In this document: positions 46,552 to 53,641 of the stretch, piece by piece
Numbering within the stretch: position 1 is the first letter of the stretch
How the letters are laid out: each line of letters opens with the position of its first letter
Assembly: GCA_038961845.1 (NCBI GenBank)
Contig: CP152408.1
Location: forward strand, 3,348,001-3,412,000
Source of the DNA: Xylophilus sp. GW821-FHT01B05
Lineage (GTDB): Bacteria; Pseudomonadota; Gammaproteobacteria; Burkholderiales; Burkholderiaceae_C
Direction: 5' to 3'
DNA length: 64,000 bases
The notes under the pieces: generated by a model
The model's database searches: none
What the model saw: only the letters and a program-made list of their open reading frames with translations
What the model was told of the DNA's origin: nothing
Position numbers and translations under genes: made by a program

Positions 46552-47616
46552 ATGACTGCTTCCCCGCCCTCTTCTGCAAGCCCCATCACCACCGACGCCC
46601 TGGTCATAGGCGCCGGCCCGGCCGGCCTGTTCCAAACCTTCGAGCTGGGCCTGCTCGACATCCGCGCCCATGTGGTCGACGCCCTGCCCTATGTCGGCGG
46701 CCAGTGCATGGAGCTGTACCCCGACAAGCCGATCTACGACATCCCCTCCGTCGCCGTCTGCACCGGCCGCGAACTGGTCGCCAACCTGCAACGCCAGGCC
46801 GCCCCCTTCGCCCCCACCTTCCACCTGGAGCAGGAAGTAACCGTACTTGCCGCGCGAGACGACGGCGCCTTCGACGTCCAGACCTCCACCGGCACACGCT
46901 TTATCGCCAAGACCATCCTGCTAGCCGCAGGCGTCGGCGCCTTCACGCCACGCAAACTCAAGATCGAAGGCCTGGACGCCTTCACCGGCACCCAGCTGTT
47001 CCACCACGTACGCGATGCCGCCGCCTTCACCGGCCAGCGCGTGGTCGTCGCCGGCGGCGACGACCTGGCAGTAGAAAAAGCCCTGACCCTGTCCGACGCC
47101 GGCGCCACCGTCACCCTGGTGCACCGCCGCGCCCAACTCCAGGCCACGCCAGAGCTGGCAGCACAGTTCCAGGCCCGCTGCGACGCCGGCACCCTGCACT
47201 TCCAGGCCGGCCAACCCAACGGCATCAAGATCCAGAACGGCCGCCTTACCGCACTGGAACTGCTGGACCCAGAAGGCCAACCCCAAACCCTGCCGCTCGA
47301 TGTCCTCTGCGTACTGCTGGGCCTAAGCCCCCGCCTGGGCCCCATCGCCGACTGGGGCCTGGCGTTGGAACGCAAGCAGGTGCCGGTAAACACCGAAAGC
47401 TTCGCCACCCAGGTGCCAGGCATCTTCGCGGTCGGTGATATCAACACCTACCCGGGCAAGAAGAAGCTGATCCTGTCGGCTTTTCATGAATGCACGCTGG
47501 CGGCGTTTGGGGTGGCTAAGCGGGTGTTTCCGGAGCGGCCTGTGCTGTTGCAGTACACGACTACTAGTACGCATTTGCATGAGTTGCTTGGGGTGATGGG
47601 TACGCCGTCTGACTGA
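46552..47616 (+). CDS. ferredoxin-NADP+ reductase, thioredoxin-reductase type
   Basis: A 354-residue flavoprotein of the TrxR-like FNR group. FAD loop [10 protein letters not shown] (residues 18-27), ALPYVGGQCMELYPDKPIYDIP, NADPH loop VVVAGGDDLAVE and GIFAVGDINTYPGKKKLIL are visible. There is no CxxC redox pair, which separates it from thioredoxin reductase. The ATG at 46552 is directly behind the fdxA terminator, so expression may need read-through or a separate signal. The last 100 bp are more A/T-rich than the rest, marking the start of the accessory region. Confidence 0.93.
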   Translation: MTASPPSSASPITTDALVIGAGPAGLFQTFELGLLDIRAHVVDALPYVGGQCMELYPDKPIYDIPSVAVCTGRELVANLQRQAAPFAPTFHLEQEVTVLAARDDGAFDVQTSTGTRFIAKTILLAAGVGAFTPRKLKIEGLDAFTGTQLFHHVRDAAAFTGQRVVVAGGDDLAVEKALTLSDAGATVTLVHRRAQLQATPELAAQFQARCDAGTLHFQAGQPNGIKIQNGRLTALELLDPEGQPQTLPLDVLCVLLGLSPRLGPIADWGLALERKQVPVNTESFATQVPGIFAVGDINTYPGKKKLILSAFHECTLAAFGVAKRVFPERPVLLQYTTTSTHLHELLGVMGTPSD

Positions 47617-47860
47617 CGGTGTAGGGCGTGTAGTTACTGCGGAGCAGTAACCTCCCACTGGGCGCGCACTACCACTCCTGAGTGACTACTTCAGGCTGGG
47701 AGCCGCCAGTCACTCCCTTCAGTTCATCGGCGCGTTCAGCAAGGCGTGTGAGCACCGACCGCCTGCTAGGCGTGCATTGACCGCTGATTCACGTCCAAAA
47801 GCGAGAGTTCATCCAGAAATTGAATTTCTACACAACAAATGTGTTGTGTAGAATACGTGT
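47617..47860. other. intergenic region at the left edge of the accessory region
   Basis: No gene is seen in 47617-47825. It holds two stem-loops: GTTACTGC/GCAGTAAC (47633-47651) and GAGTGACT/AGTCACTC (47680-47687 and 47708-47715). Neither is followed by a T run. The right end carries the operator of the following gene. Confidence 0.5.
47826..47853. promoter_or_regulatory. palindromic operator of the HTH-ImmA gene
   Basis: A perfect 12-bp inverted repeat, TTCTACACAACA/TGTTGTGTAGAA around AATG. Its right arm contains a -10-like TAGAAT (47849-47854) only 7 bp before the GTG start. This is the expected arrangement for autorepression by the encoded HTH protein. Confidence 0.75.
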
Positions 47861-49156
47861 GTGCCACCTAGTTCTGTCATCTCCAATGATCGCCAAGCTC
47901 GGGATCTCGAAGCCGAAATTGAGCGAATTTCGCAAGCGTTGTCGTCTGAGCAAACACTTAAGTCCGTCATAGACGGTCTGCCGGACCTTGCTATTGAGGG
48001 CATCCGTCGGTCTCTGACAACTGAGAGGCGAGAGCTGTCGAAAAGGCTGGATGCTTTTCGCCAAGCCCAGGGGGGCAATACTGAGCTGATGAAGGAGTTG
48101 GCAGGCACTGACCTAGGTGACTTGCTGATCGTTGCACGGCTGGCTCAAAACTGGAAGCAAAAGGATTTGGCCAGGAAGCTCGGATTGCAAGAACAGGCAA
48201 TTCAGCGCTGGGAGTCAGATCGATATCGCAGCATCAACCTTGCCAACTACATGAAGGTGGCGCGAGCTCTTTCCGTGGAGCTGTCGGCTCAGTTCCATTC
48301 ATCCCAGGTGTCAAAGTGGCTTCCGTCGCCCGATTTGAATCCGGCGGAGCTGCAGAAGGTGTTGAAGCATGCTCGTGCCCATGGCTGGCTTGAAGGGCAG
48401 GATTCAGACGAAGAGGATGCAAAGAAGCGTCTTATTCGACACGTGACTGAACATGTCGGGCGATATGGAACGCCATCGCTTTTGCGAACAGGCATCAATG
48501 TCAAAGACCATTCGGAAGATTGGGTTCTGCTCTCGTGGAAGGCACAGGTCACTCGTCGCGCCGAGGGAATCATCAATGCTGATCGACTGTCATACCGCCC
48601 GTTGGAGCTCTCGTGGCTCAAGCAGTTGGCCAAGCTCAGTGCTCACCCTAATGGGCCATTGCAAGCGGAAAAGTTGCTCCGAGAGCATGGCATCGTGCTT
48701 GTCATCGAAAGAAATATCCCAGGCATGGAGGTTGATGGGGCGGCCTTCCTGGTAGAGCACATTCCTGTTATCGGCCTGACGCTTCGGCGCGACGCGGTGG
48801 ACAACTTCTGGTTCACGCTGATGCACGAAGTGGCTCACGTCATCTTGCATTACAGAACAGGCCTCGCATCGGGTTTCTTCGACGACGTCGAGCATGTTGA
48901 GGTGGATGAGTTCGAGCAGGAGGCGAACAAGTTTGCCTCCGACCTGCTGCTTCCTGAGGAGCATTGGGCTCGCTCCCCAGCACGCATTGCTAAGGTGTCC
49001 GCTCCTATTGAGAACTTTGCCAAGCAACTCGGGATTGCTCCTGCCATCGTGTATGGCCGTATACGTTTCGAGCGTGGCAACTACGCGCTTTTTTCCAACA
49101 AGATTGGACTTGGCACAGTCCGAAAACTCTTCCTAGCGGAGGCTTCTGATGCTTGA
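47861..49156 (+). CDS. HTH (XRE) and ImmA/IrrE-type metallopeptidase protein
   Basis: A 431-residue three-part protein: an N-terminal coiled coil (about 8-72), an XRE-type helix-turn-helix (about 86-140, GDLLIVARLAQNWKQKDLAR and LQEQAIQRWESDRY), a linker, and an M78 ImmA/IrrE zinc peptidase (about 265-400) with HEVAH (residues 322-326) and the third-ligand motif EFEQEANKFASDLLLP (350-365). ImmA-type peptidases cleave HTH repressors to switch on mobile or stress genes. Here repressor and peptidase are fused. The gene starts with GTG just after a palindromic operator, and its end overlaps the beta-family gene by 8 bp. Confidence 0.88.
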   Translation: MPPSSVISNDRQARDLEAEIERISQALSSEQTLKSVIDGLPDLAIEGIRRSLTTERRELSKRLDAFRQAQGGNTELMKELAGTDLGDLLIVARLAQNWKQKDLARKLGLQEQAIQRWESDRYRSINLANYMKVARALSVELSAQFHSSQVSKWLPSPDLNPAELQKVLKHARAHGWLEGQDSDEEDAKKRLIRHVTEHVGRYGTPSLLRTGINVKDHSEDWVLLSWKAQVTRRAEGIINADRLSYRPLELSWLKQLAKLSAHPNGPLQAEKLLREHGIVLVIERNIPGMEVDGAAFLVEHIPVIGLTLRRDAVDNFWFTLMHEVAHVILHYRTGLASGFFDDVEHVEVDEFEQEANKFASDLLLPEEHWARSPARIAKVSAPIENFAKQLGIAPAIVYGRIRFERGNYALFSNKIGLGTVRKLFLAEASDA

Positions 49157-50297
49157 TCGAAAGAAAGTTATCTACGTTCCTGCACTGCGTATGAAGCGCG
49201 GGGAGTTGGAGGGATTGGCTTGGCTTCAGCCTGATGTTGCCGATTGCATTGCGCCTCTGCTCATCGTTCCTCCAGCAAAAGAACGCGATTGCGGAAGTCA
49301 GGGATCATTTTTTGAGACTGCCGATGGTGTACCTGACGTGGGCGCTGTGGTTGCCAAATACTGGGTACATCGCGAGGTATTCGTAGATGTCAAAGCCTTA
49401 CTCAAGGAAAAATCAGGGCAGGAAGTCAGTAGCTGGCTTCCTGCCCTTTTTGCTCGTGCACGCAGTATGGGTGTCTTCGCGATCCCGGTCGCCACCATCG
49501 GCACGCTTGAGAAGGTGGGAGTAAAGGCCTTCAAAAGCGCGCTTCTGACAGACTCCAAATTGAAATTCGGCCTTCGCATTGAGTCCGGTGATTTGGCCGA
49601 TCAATCGCTCGACTTGCGCATCAAGGCTGTGTTGAGCGGCTTGGACCTATCGGCGTCCGCCTGCACTGTCTTCGCCGATTTCTCTGACGCTGACCTCTCC
49701 TTTCCTTCGGTCGTTGAGCCCATTATTCGGGGAGCTTTGGAACAGCTTCAAGCCCTTGGCCATTGGCAGTTGATCTGCTTCTTGGGAACGCATTACCCTG
49801 AGAAAATCCCCGCAGATCCTGGGGAGACCTTCACCCAACCTCGCAATGAGTGGCATGCCTGGAAAGCTGCCGTCAAATTTGATCCGTCGACGGCGGAGCA
49901 CATGATCTTTGGAGATTTCGGAGCGGACAACGCAAAGATCGACTTTCGCAGCGGAGGCGGAGCTCAGCCAATTGTTCACTGCCGCTACACCACGCAGGAA
50001 AGTTGGATGATCGTCCGGGGAGAAAATGAGGGAAATTGGTCTCACCGAATGAGGGGGGTATACGGGTGGATCGTTGATAGCGGAAAGTTCTCTGGGCCAG
50101 AATTCTCTGAGGCTGATCGATTGATTTATGACGTTGCGCGAAAAAATGCTCAGAGCGTTGGCGGTCCGTCTGCATGGCGGCAAGTAAATACAACCCACCA
50201 CATCACGCGAGTTGTCGCCGACATGGCGACTATTCGGAGTATTCCGATTTCCACGCTTCCAACTGCCCCTGTAGGGATACAGCAGGAGCTTATATAG
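49149..50297 (+). CDS. beta family protein
   Basis: A 382-residue protein whose start, VIYVPALRMKRGELEGLAWL followed by IAPLLIVPP, is typical of the Beta_protein family (Pfam Beta_protein), predicted to form a TIM-barrel-like domain. EVFVDVKALL, GVFAIPVATIG and FGLRIESGDL continue the pattern. The C-terminal half ends with HHITRVVADMATIRSIP. The biochemical activity of the family is not known to me. It is translationally coupled to the HTH-ImmA gene, so the two form a module. Together they resemble a regulator-effector pair of a defence or toxin system. Confidence 0.75.
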   Translation: MLDRKKVIYVPALRMKRGELEGLAWLQPDVADCIAPLLIVPPAKERDCGSQGSFFETADGVPDVGAVVAKYWVHREVFVDVKALLKEKSGQEVSSWLPALFARARSMGVFAIPVATIGTLEKVGVKAFKSALLTDSKLKFGLRIESGDLADQSLDLRIKAVLSGLDLSASACTVFADFSDADLSFPSVVEPIIRGALEQLQALGHWQLICFLGTHYPEKIPADPGETFTQPRNEWHAWKAAVKFDPSTAEHMIFGDFGADNAKIDFRSGGGAQPIVHCRYTTQESWMIVRGENEGNWSHRMRGVYGWIVDSGKFSGPEFSEADRLIYDVARKNAQSVGGPSAWRQVNTTHHITRVVADMATIRSIPISTLPTAPVGIQQELI

Positions 50298-50301
50298 AGT
50301 T

Positions 50302-51084
50302 TTAAGCTAAATGTGTCCAAGCGCTCTTCGTAAAGCGCTCGGAAATAGCCATCTTCAGTGCCTGCGCTGACGACGGCGATGGAAACAACCAGAACCACCC
50401 CCAGGTACTGCCGATCCGAGGATATTTTTGCTCCAGTGCATGCGGTATTTGCACACCGCCGCGCTGCGCCTGCCGGTCCTCTTCCCAAACATGACGGGCG
50501 TGCAAAAGCTGCTGACGCAATGCGGGAGCCAAAGCACGCGGCAACATCACCACCCGATCCTTGTTGCCCTTGGCTTCGCGCACGATAATCACATGGCGGT
50601 CAAAGTCCACATCCTTGATGCGCAGCCGCAGCCCCTCCATAAGGCGCATTCCCGTGCCGTACAGCAGTTGCGCCAAGAGACGCATGTCCGAGTTGAGAAA
50701 CTGGAACAGCGCGGCCACTTCCTCCTTGGTCAGCACATTGGGAATGCGGCGCTTTTGCGCCGGGCGGCTCACGCCATCCAGCCAAGGCAAATCGATGCTC
50801 AGCACTTCCCGATATAGAAACAACAACGCGCTGAGGGCCTGGTTGTGCGTGGATGCCGATACCCTGCGCTCGGTGGCCAGCATGGTCAAAAAAGCCTCCA
50901 CCTCTGGCGCACCCATGTCACGCGGATGCCGCATACCTCCGGCGCGGCCATGCCAACGAATGAAAAAGCGTACCCAGTACAGGTAGGCCTTCTCGGTGCT
51001 GAGGCTATAGTGCCGGTAACTAACACGCTCCCGGACTTGGTCCAACAGTCGTGTGGAGCGCAAAACAGGTGTGCCGGGTTTCAT
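50302..51084 (-). pseudogene. intI: integron integrase, C-terminally truncated
   Basis: A 260-residue remnant of an integron integrase (intact IntI is about 320-340). The N-terminal SAM-like domain ([20 protein letters not shown]), the first catalytic Arg in [12 protein letters not shown] (R147), the Lys in GNKDR and the IntI-specific [19 protein letters not shown] insert (about 217-234) are kept. After LFPS the frame leaves the family and stops, so the HxxR, second His/Trp and catalytic Tyr are missing. It cannot recombine. The truncation abuts the beta-family gene. The ATG at 51084 is the family start. Confidence 0.9.
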
Positions 51085-51097
51085 GGGATTTTTATAA

Positions 51098-51112
51098 CTG
51101 TGTTTTGCACAG
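51098..51112. promoter_or_regulatory. degenerate LexA-like box at the intI promoter
   Basis: CTGTGTTTTGCACAG is a 5-bp inverted repeat 14 bp before the intI start, in the place where many integrases carry a LexA box. The LexA consensus needs 8 bases between CTGT and ACAG; here there are 7. Confidence 0.3.
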
Positions 51113-51217
51113 CGTATCGATCGCCAATCCAGGCTGCAAGCCACTTTCAGGAGGAAGCCGTGCCCAGAATATCCCGCCTCGTCCAGCTTATTCCGCAGGT
51201 TCTGCGGGATACATTGC

Positions 51218-51224
51218 GTTCGGC
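51218..51224. other. candidate attI/cassette core site
   Basis: GTTCGGC lies 12 bp before the first cassette start codon, where the attI x attC junction is expected. It departs from GTTRRRY at one position, so the exact crossover point is uncertain. Confidence 0.4.
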
Positions 51225-51235
51225 GTCCCCAAACC

Positions 51236-51682
51236 ATGCCTCCAACCATCGTTGATTCAGGCGCATTCGCGCATTGGTGTTCGGAGCTCCTCGCCAGTCG
51301 GCGCGAGCAAGCAATGCAGAGGTTGCGTGCTCTGTTCGATCAAGTTCTTCCAGCGGAAGTCACAAGCGCTGAGATACAGATCTTCTTTCAAGACGACGGC
51401 GGCGCTCCAGACGCCTGGATGTACTTCGATGGGAAGAACAAGAGAGTCAGCAAGTCAGACCAATCAATCTATCCGGGCCGCGCGATGTCACTCGATCTTG
51501 GCTTAGATGTGCTTTCAGAACTGGAGCCTAAAAACACTCATGCTGCTGCAAACAGCATCAAAGAATGGTTGGCAGAGTGCTGGTCGTCTGTGGGCGGCCA
51601 AGAGTACTCAGTTCCCGTAACTCTCTCAATCCATGACGGTTGGGGCGATGGAAAGCACGTATCCCTGACTGCAAAGAAGTGA
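51236..51682 (+). CDS. cassette 1 protein, function unknown
   Basis: A 148-residue protein with no family I recognise. It is soluble, without signal peptide or membrane span. It is predicted alpha/beta, with an acidic [20 protein letters not shown] segment and aromatic, Gly-rich C-terminal [17 protein letters not shown]. The ATG lies 12 bp after the candidate attI core, and its stop is 2 bp before the attC site, which is typical of a cassette gene. Confidence 0.75.
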   Translation: MPPTIVDSGAFAHWCSELLASRREQAMQRLRALFDQVLPAEVTSAEIQIFFQDDGGAPDAWMYFDGKNKRVSKSDQSIYPGRAMSLDLGLDVLSELEPKNTHAAANSIKEWLAECWSSVGGQEYSVPVTLSIHDGWGDGKHVSLTAKK

Positions 51683-51683
51683 C

Positions 51684-51752
51684 GCCTAACCCTTCAATCG
51701 AGAGGACGTCACCCGGCAAGCCGGGTGCCGCCTCTCATCTCAAACGTTAGGC
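51684..51752 (+). other. attC site 1
   Basis: Simple site R'' GCCTAAC (51684-51690) and R' GTTAGGC (51746-51752) are exact inverse complements. Between them lie imperfectly paired arms (GAGAGGACGTCACCCGG and CCGGGTGCCGCCTCTC) around CAAG. The 69-bp length and layout are typical of integron attC. Confidence 0.92.
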
Positions 51753-51756
51753 CGCT

Positions 51757-52059
51757 ATGAGCGATCTTCATATAGCTGAAATTCCATATCCGTCCGGTGC
51801 TATCCGCTTCCGGTACTCGCGTTACCTGGCAGCCGATGGCTCAACTTGGATTCGGCACGGCCTATTCCGTGCGTACCACGAGAGTGGTTTGCTCGCCTCT
51901 GAGGGCAATTATGAGCATGGCAAGGAGCACGGAGCCTGGCGGGACTATCACCCCAACGGTCAGGTCGCTGCAGAAGGGGCTTATGCTAATGGCGTAGAGT
52001 CGGGTGCTTGGCAATATTGGTCTGCAAACGGCGCGCCTGATTCGTCGGGCGCGGCCTAA
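51757..52059 (+). CDS. cassette 2 protein with MORN-like repeats (YwqK-type)
   Basis: A 100-residue protein made of short repeats: GLFRAYHESGLLASEGNYEHG, GAWRDYHPNGQVAAEGAYANG and GAWQYWSANGAP. These match the MORN/YwqK-type repeat (x-G-x-W/F-x-x-Y-x-x-x-G). Proteins of this fold are annotated as YwqK-family antitoxins. No toxin gene accompanies it in the cassette, so the role is unknown. The stop lies within the attC R'' site. Confidence 0.8.
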   Translation: MSDLHIAEIPYPSGAIRFRYSRYLAADGSTWIRHGLFRAYHESGLLASEGNYEHGKEHGAWRDYHPNGQVAAEGAYANGVESGAWQYWSANGAPDSSGAA

Positions 52060-52110
52060 CATTTCGTTCAAGGCGGACGGCTTCGCCGCCGCTTAACTCC
52101 AGCGTTAGCC
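52054..52110 (+). other. attC site 2
   Basis: R'' GCCTAAC (52054-52060) and R' GTTAGCC (52104-52110) enclose TTCAAGGCGGACGGCTTCGC and CGCCGCTTAA, the common attC layout (57 bp). The cassette 2 stop codon TAA is inside R''. Confidence 0.9.
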
Positions 52111-52163
52111 CTCACCAAGACCCCACGCGCTTACCATTGCGCTCTCACGAACGGGAGGATTTA

Positions 52164-52880
52164 GTGGCCACTGCAGCAACATACCCGAAGATCAGCCGAA
52201 AGCTCTGGTGGCTCCTTCGAGATCGCTTCAAGAAGACCGTCCCCTCCGTCGTGACGCCCACGCTAGTGATGTCGTTGGCCCCAATGGCAGACGGATCCGC
52301 GCGTTCAAATGTAATTAGCCCGCTGCGAGAGTTGGGACTTTTGGACGAAGACAACAAGCCAACAGAATGGGCGACGCGCTGGCGACATGATGACGAATAC
52401 GCCGCCGTCTGCCACGAGATTCGACAGAAGATCTATCCATCAGAGCTGATTGAGGCTTTTCCGGATGCCGACTCTGGACAGAAGAAACAGATCAAGACGT
52501 GGTTCATGAAGGTTGGTCACGTCGGCGAGGCCGCGGCTCGCATGTACACGGACACATATCTCCTACTCAGTCAAGCCGACCCGGCAAAGCCAGAGGAGAA
52601 GACCGGTTCAGTCTCACCTGTAAGACTTGCCAAGCCCAAGCCCAAGTCCAAACCGAAGGCGGAGGCTAAGGCATCGGCAAAGTCGGCACCAGCGCCGGCA
52701 CCGCCGACACCTCCGGTAGATACGCATCAAGGCTCAGATCATCCTGCGTCAACGCCACATCGCAGAGCACCGGCAATACATATCGACGTGCAGGTACACA
52801 TCTCGCCCGACACTTCTGCCGAACAAATCGACCGAATATTTGAGAGCATGGCAAAGCATCTCGGAACGTACATTAAGTAG
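52164..52880 (+). CDS. cassette 3 protein a (DUF5343-like)
   Basis: A 238-residue protein. The N-terminal half, WWLLRDRFKKTVPSVVTPTL, ARSNVISPLRELGLLDEDNKP and YAAVCHEIRQKIYPSELIEAFPD, resembles DUF5343, which has winged-helix-like character. A KPKPKSKPKAEAK low-complexity linker (about residues 155-200) leads to an IHIDVQVHISPDTSAEQIDR C-terminal segment. The GTG at 52164 follows GGGAGG by 5 bp, preferred over a TTG at 52137. The next gene starts 5 bp after its stop, so the two were captured together. Confidence 0.75.
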   Translation: MATAATYPKISRKLWWLLRDRFKKTVPSVVTPTLVMSLAPMADGSARSNVISPLRELGLLDEDNKPTEWATRWRHDDEYAAVCHEIRQKIYPSELIEAFPDADSGQKKQIKTWFMKVGHVGEAAARMYTDTYLLLSQADPAKPEEKTGSVSPVRLAKPKPKSKPKAEAKASAKSAPAPAPPTPPVDTHQGSDHPASTPHRRAPAIHIDVQVHISPDTSAEQIDRIFESMAKHLGTYIK

Positions 52881-52884
52881 CGCC

Positions 52885-53403
52885 ATGGCAGAGCGCCCAG
52901 CTGCTGATGCCGTTGCACTGGCCGCCGGCCTACAGCGGCTAGTGAATGAAACAATCCGCCCACCGTCCGAAACTGCAGTCTCACGAGATGAGCCGGTCAT
53001 ATACATGGCGATGGTGCGCGGCACTCGGGGCTATATTGAGCGCGTAGCACATCAGGCGAATGGGACTTACGCCAACGGTTGGTATGACGCTTGCGCAGTG
53101 ATGATCAGACGGCTGCTGGAGACCCTGATCATCGAGTGCTATGAGTCACACAAGATTGAGGCTCGCATCAAGGACGCAGTGGGCAACTACCTTTTCTTGA
53201 AAGACTTAGTCGACAGAGTCCTCGCCGAGCAAACTTGGACGCTCGGTCGTACAGTCCGCTCAGTTCTGCCAAAGCTCAAAGAACTGGGCGACAAGGCGGC
53301 GCACAATCGCCGCTACAACGCGCACCGGGAAGACCTCGACAAGGTCCTAAAGGATCTGCGCGACACAGTGCAGGAACTGCTCGTCCTCTCCAAGTTGAAA
53401 TGA
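52885..53403 (+). CDS. cassette 3 protein b (HEPN/DUF4145-like)
   Basis: A 172-residue helical protein. ANGWYDACAVMIRRLLETLIIECYE followed by KLKELGDKAAHNRR resembles the DUF4145/HEPN-type core in which a helix carrying MxRRLLE pairs with a (G)DKAAHN motif. An Rx4H-type RRYNAH follows, as in HEPN nucleases, but whether it is catalytic is unknown. It is 5 bp downstream of the DUF5343-like gene, so the pair forms a two-gene cassette ended by attC site 3. Confidence 0.65.
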   Translation: MAERPAADAVALAAGLQRLVNETIRPPSETAVSRDEPVIYMAMVRGTRGYIERVAHQANGTYANGWYDACAVMIRRLLETLIIECYESHKIEARIKDAVGNYLFLKDLVDRVLAEQTWTLGRTVRSVLPKLKELGDKAAHNRRYNAHREDLDKVLKDLRDTVQELLVLSKLK

Positions 53404-53429
53404 ACAAGCCGCTGCCTACGCCGAGTGCA

Positions 53430-53489
53430 GGCTAACCATTCCTTCAAGCGGACCTGCCTTCGGCAGTCCGCTTAAGTCAAACGTTGAGC
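53430..53489 (+). other. attC site 3
   Basis: GGCTAAC (53430-53436) and GTTGAGC (53483-53489) flank TTCAAGCGGACCTGCC and its partner GGCAGTCCGCTTAAG. The 60-bp site is slightly degenerate at its outer cores but has the normal hairpin. Confidence 0.88.
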
Positions 53490-53641
53490 GTCCGCTTCGA
53501 CATCAAACCAATACCTGCTCCTGGCCGACAGCTGACCAAGGACGCCCGCGCGCCGAAAGTCATCAATCGCTGCAAAGCGGACATACACCGTAAGCGCGCG
53601 GCAAACCCATGTTGACCGCCGCTGGCGGTCATGGCTGATGA

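Larger units (their letters stand above)
50302..53489. mobile_element. degenerate integron with a three-attC cassette array
   Basis: A minus-strand intI remnant, a candidate attI, and plus-strand cassette genes each followed by an attC site (51684-51752, 52054-52110, 53430-53489) have the classical divergent integron layout. The integrase is incomplete, so the array is probably frozen. The right end is fixed by the last attC, after which about 100 bp lead to IS66. Confidence 0.88.

Noticed and set aside
46543..47616. Thioredoxin reductase
   Set aside because: The CxxC redox motif is absent; the TrxR-like FNR assignment fits better, next to fdxA.
47633..47651. GTTACTGC/GCAGTAAC hairpin as terminator or attC
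   Set aside because: No T run and no attC-type core sites; it remains only a stem-loop.
51085..51249. Extension of the intI frame upstream of 51084
   Set aside because: The added 55 residues do not resemble IntI, and they would cover the attI region and the start of cassette 1.
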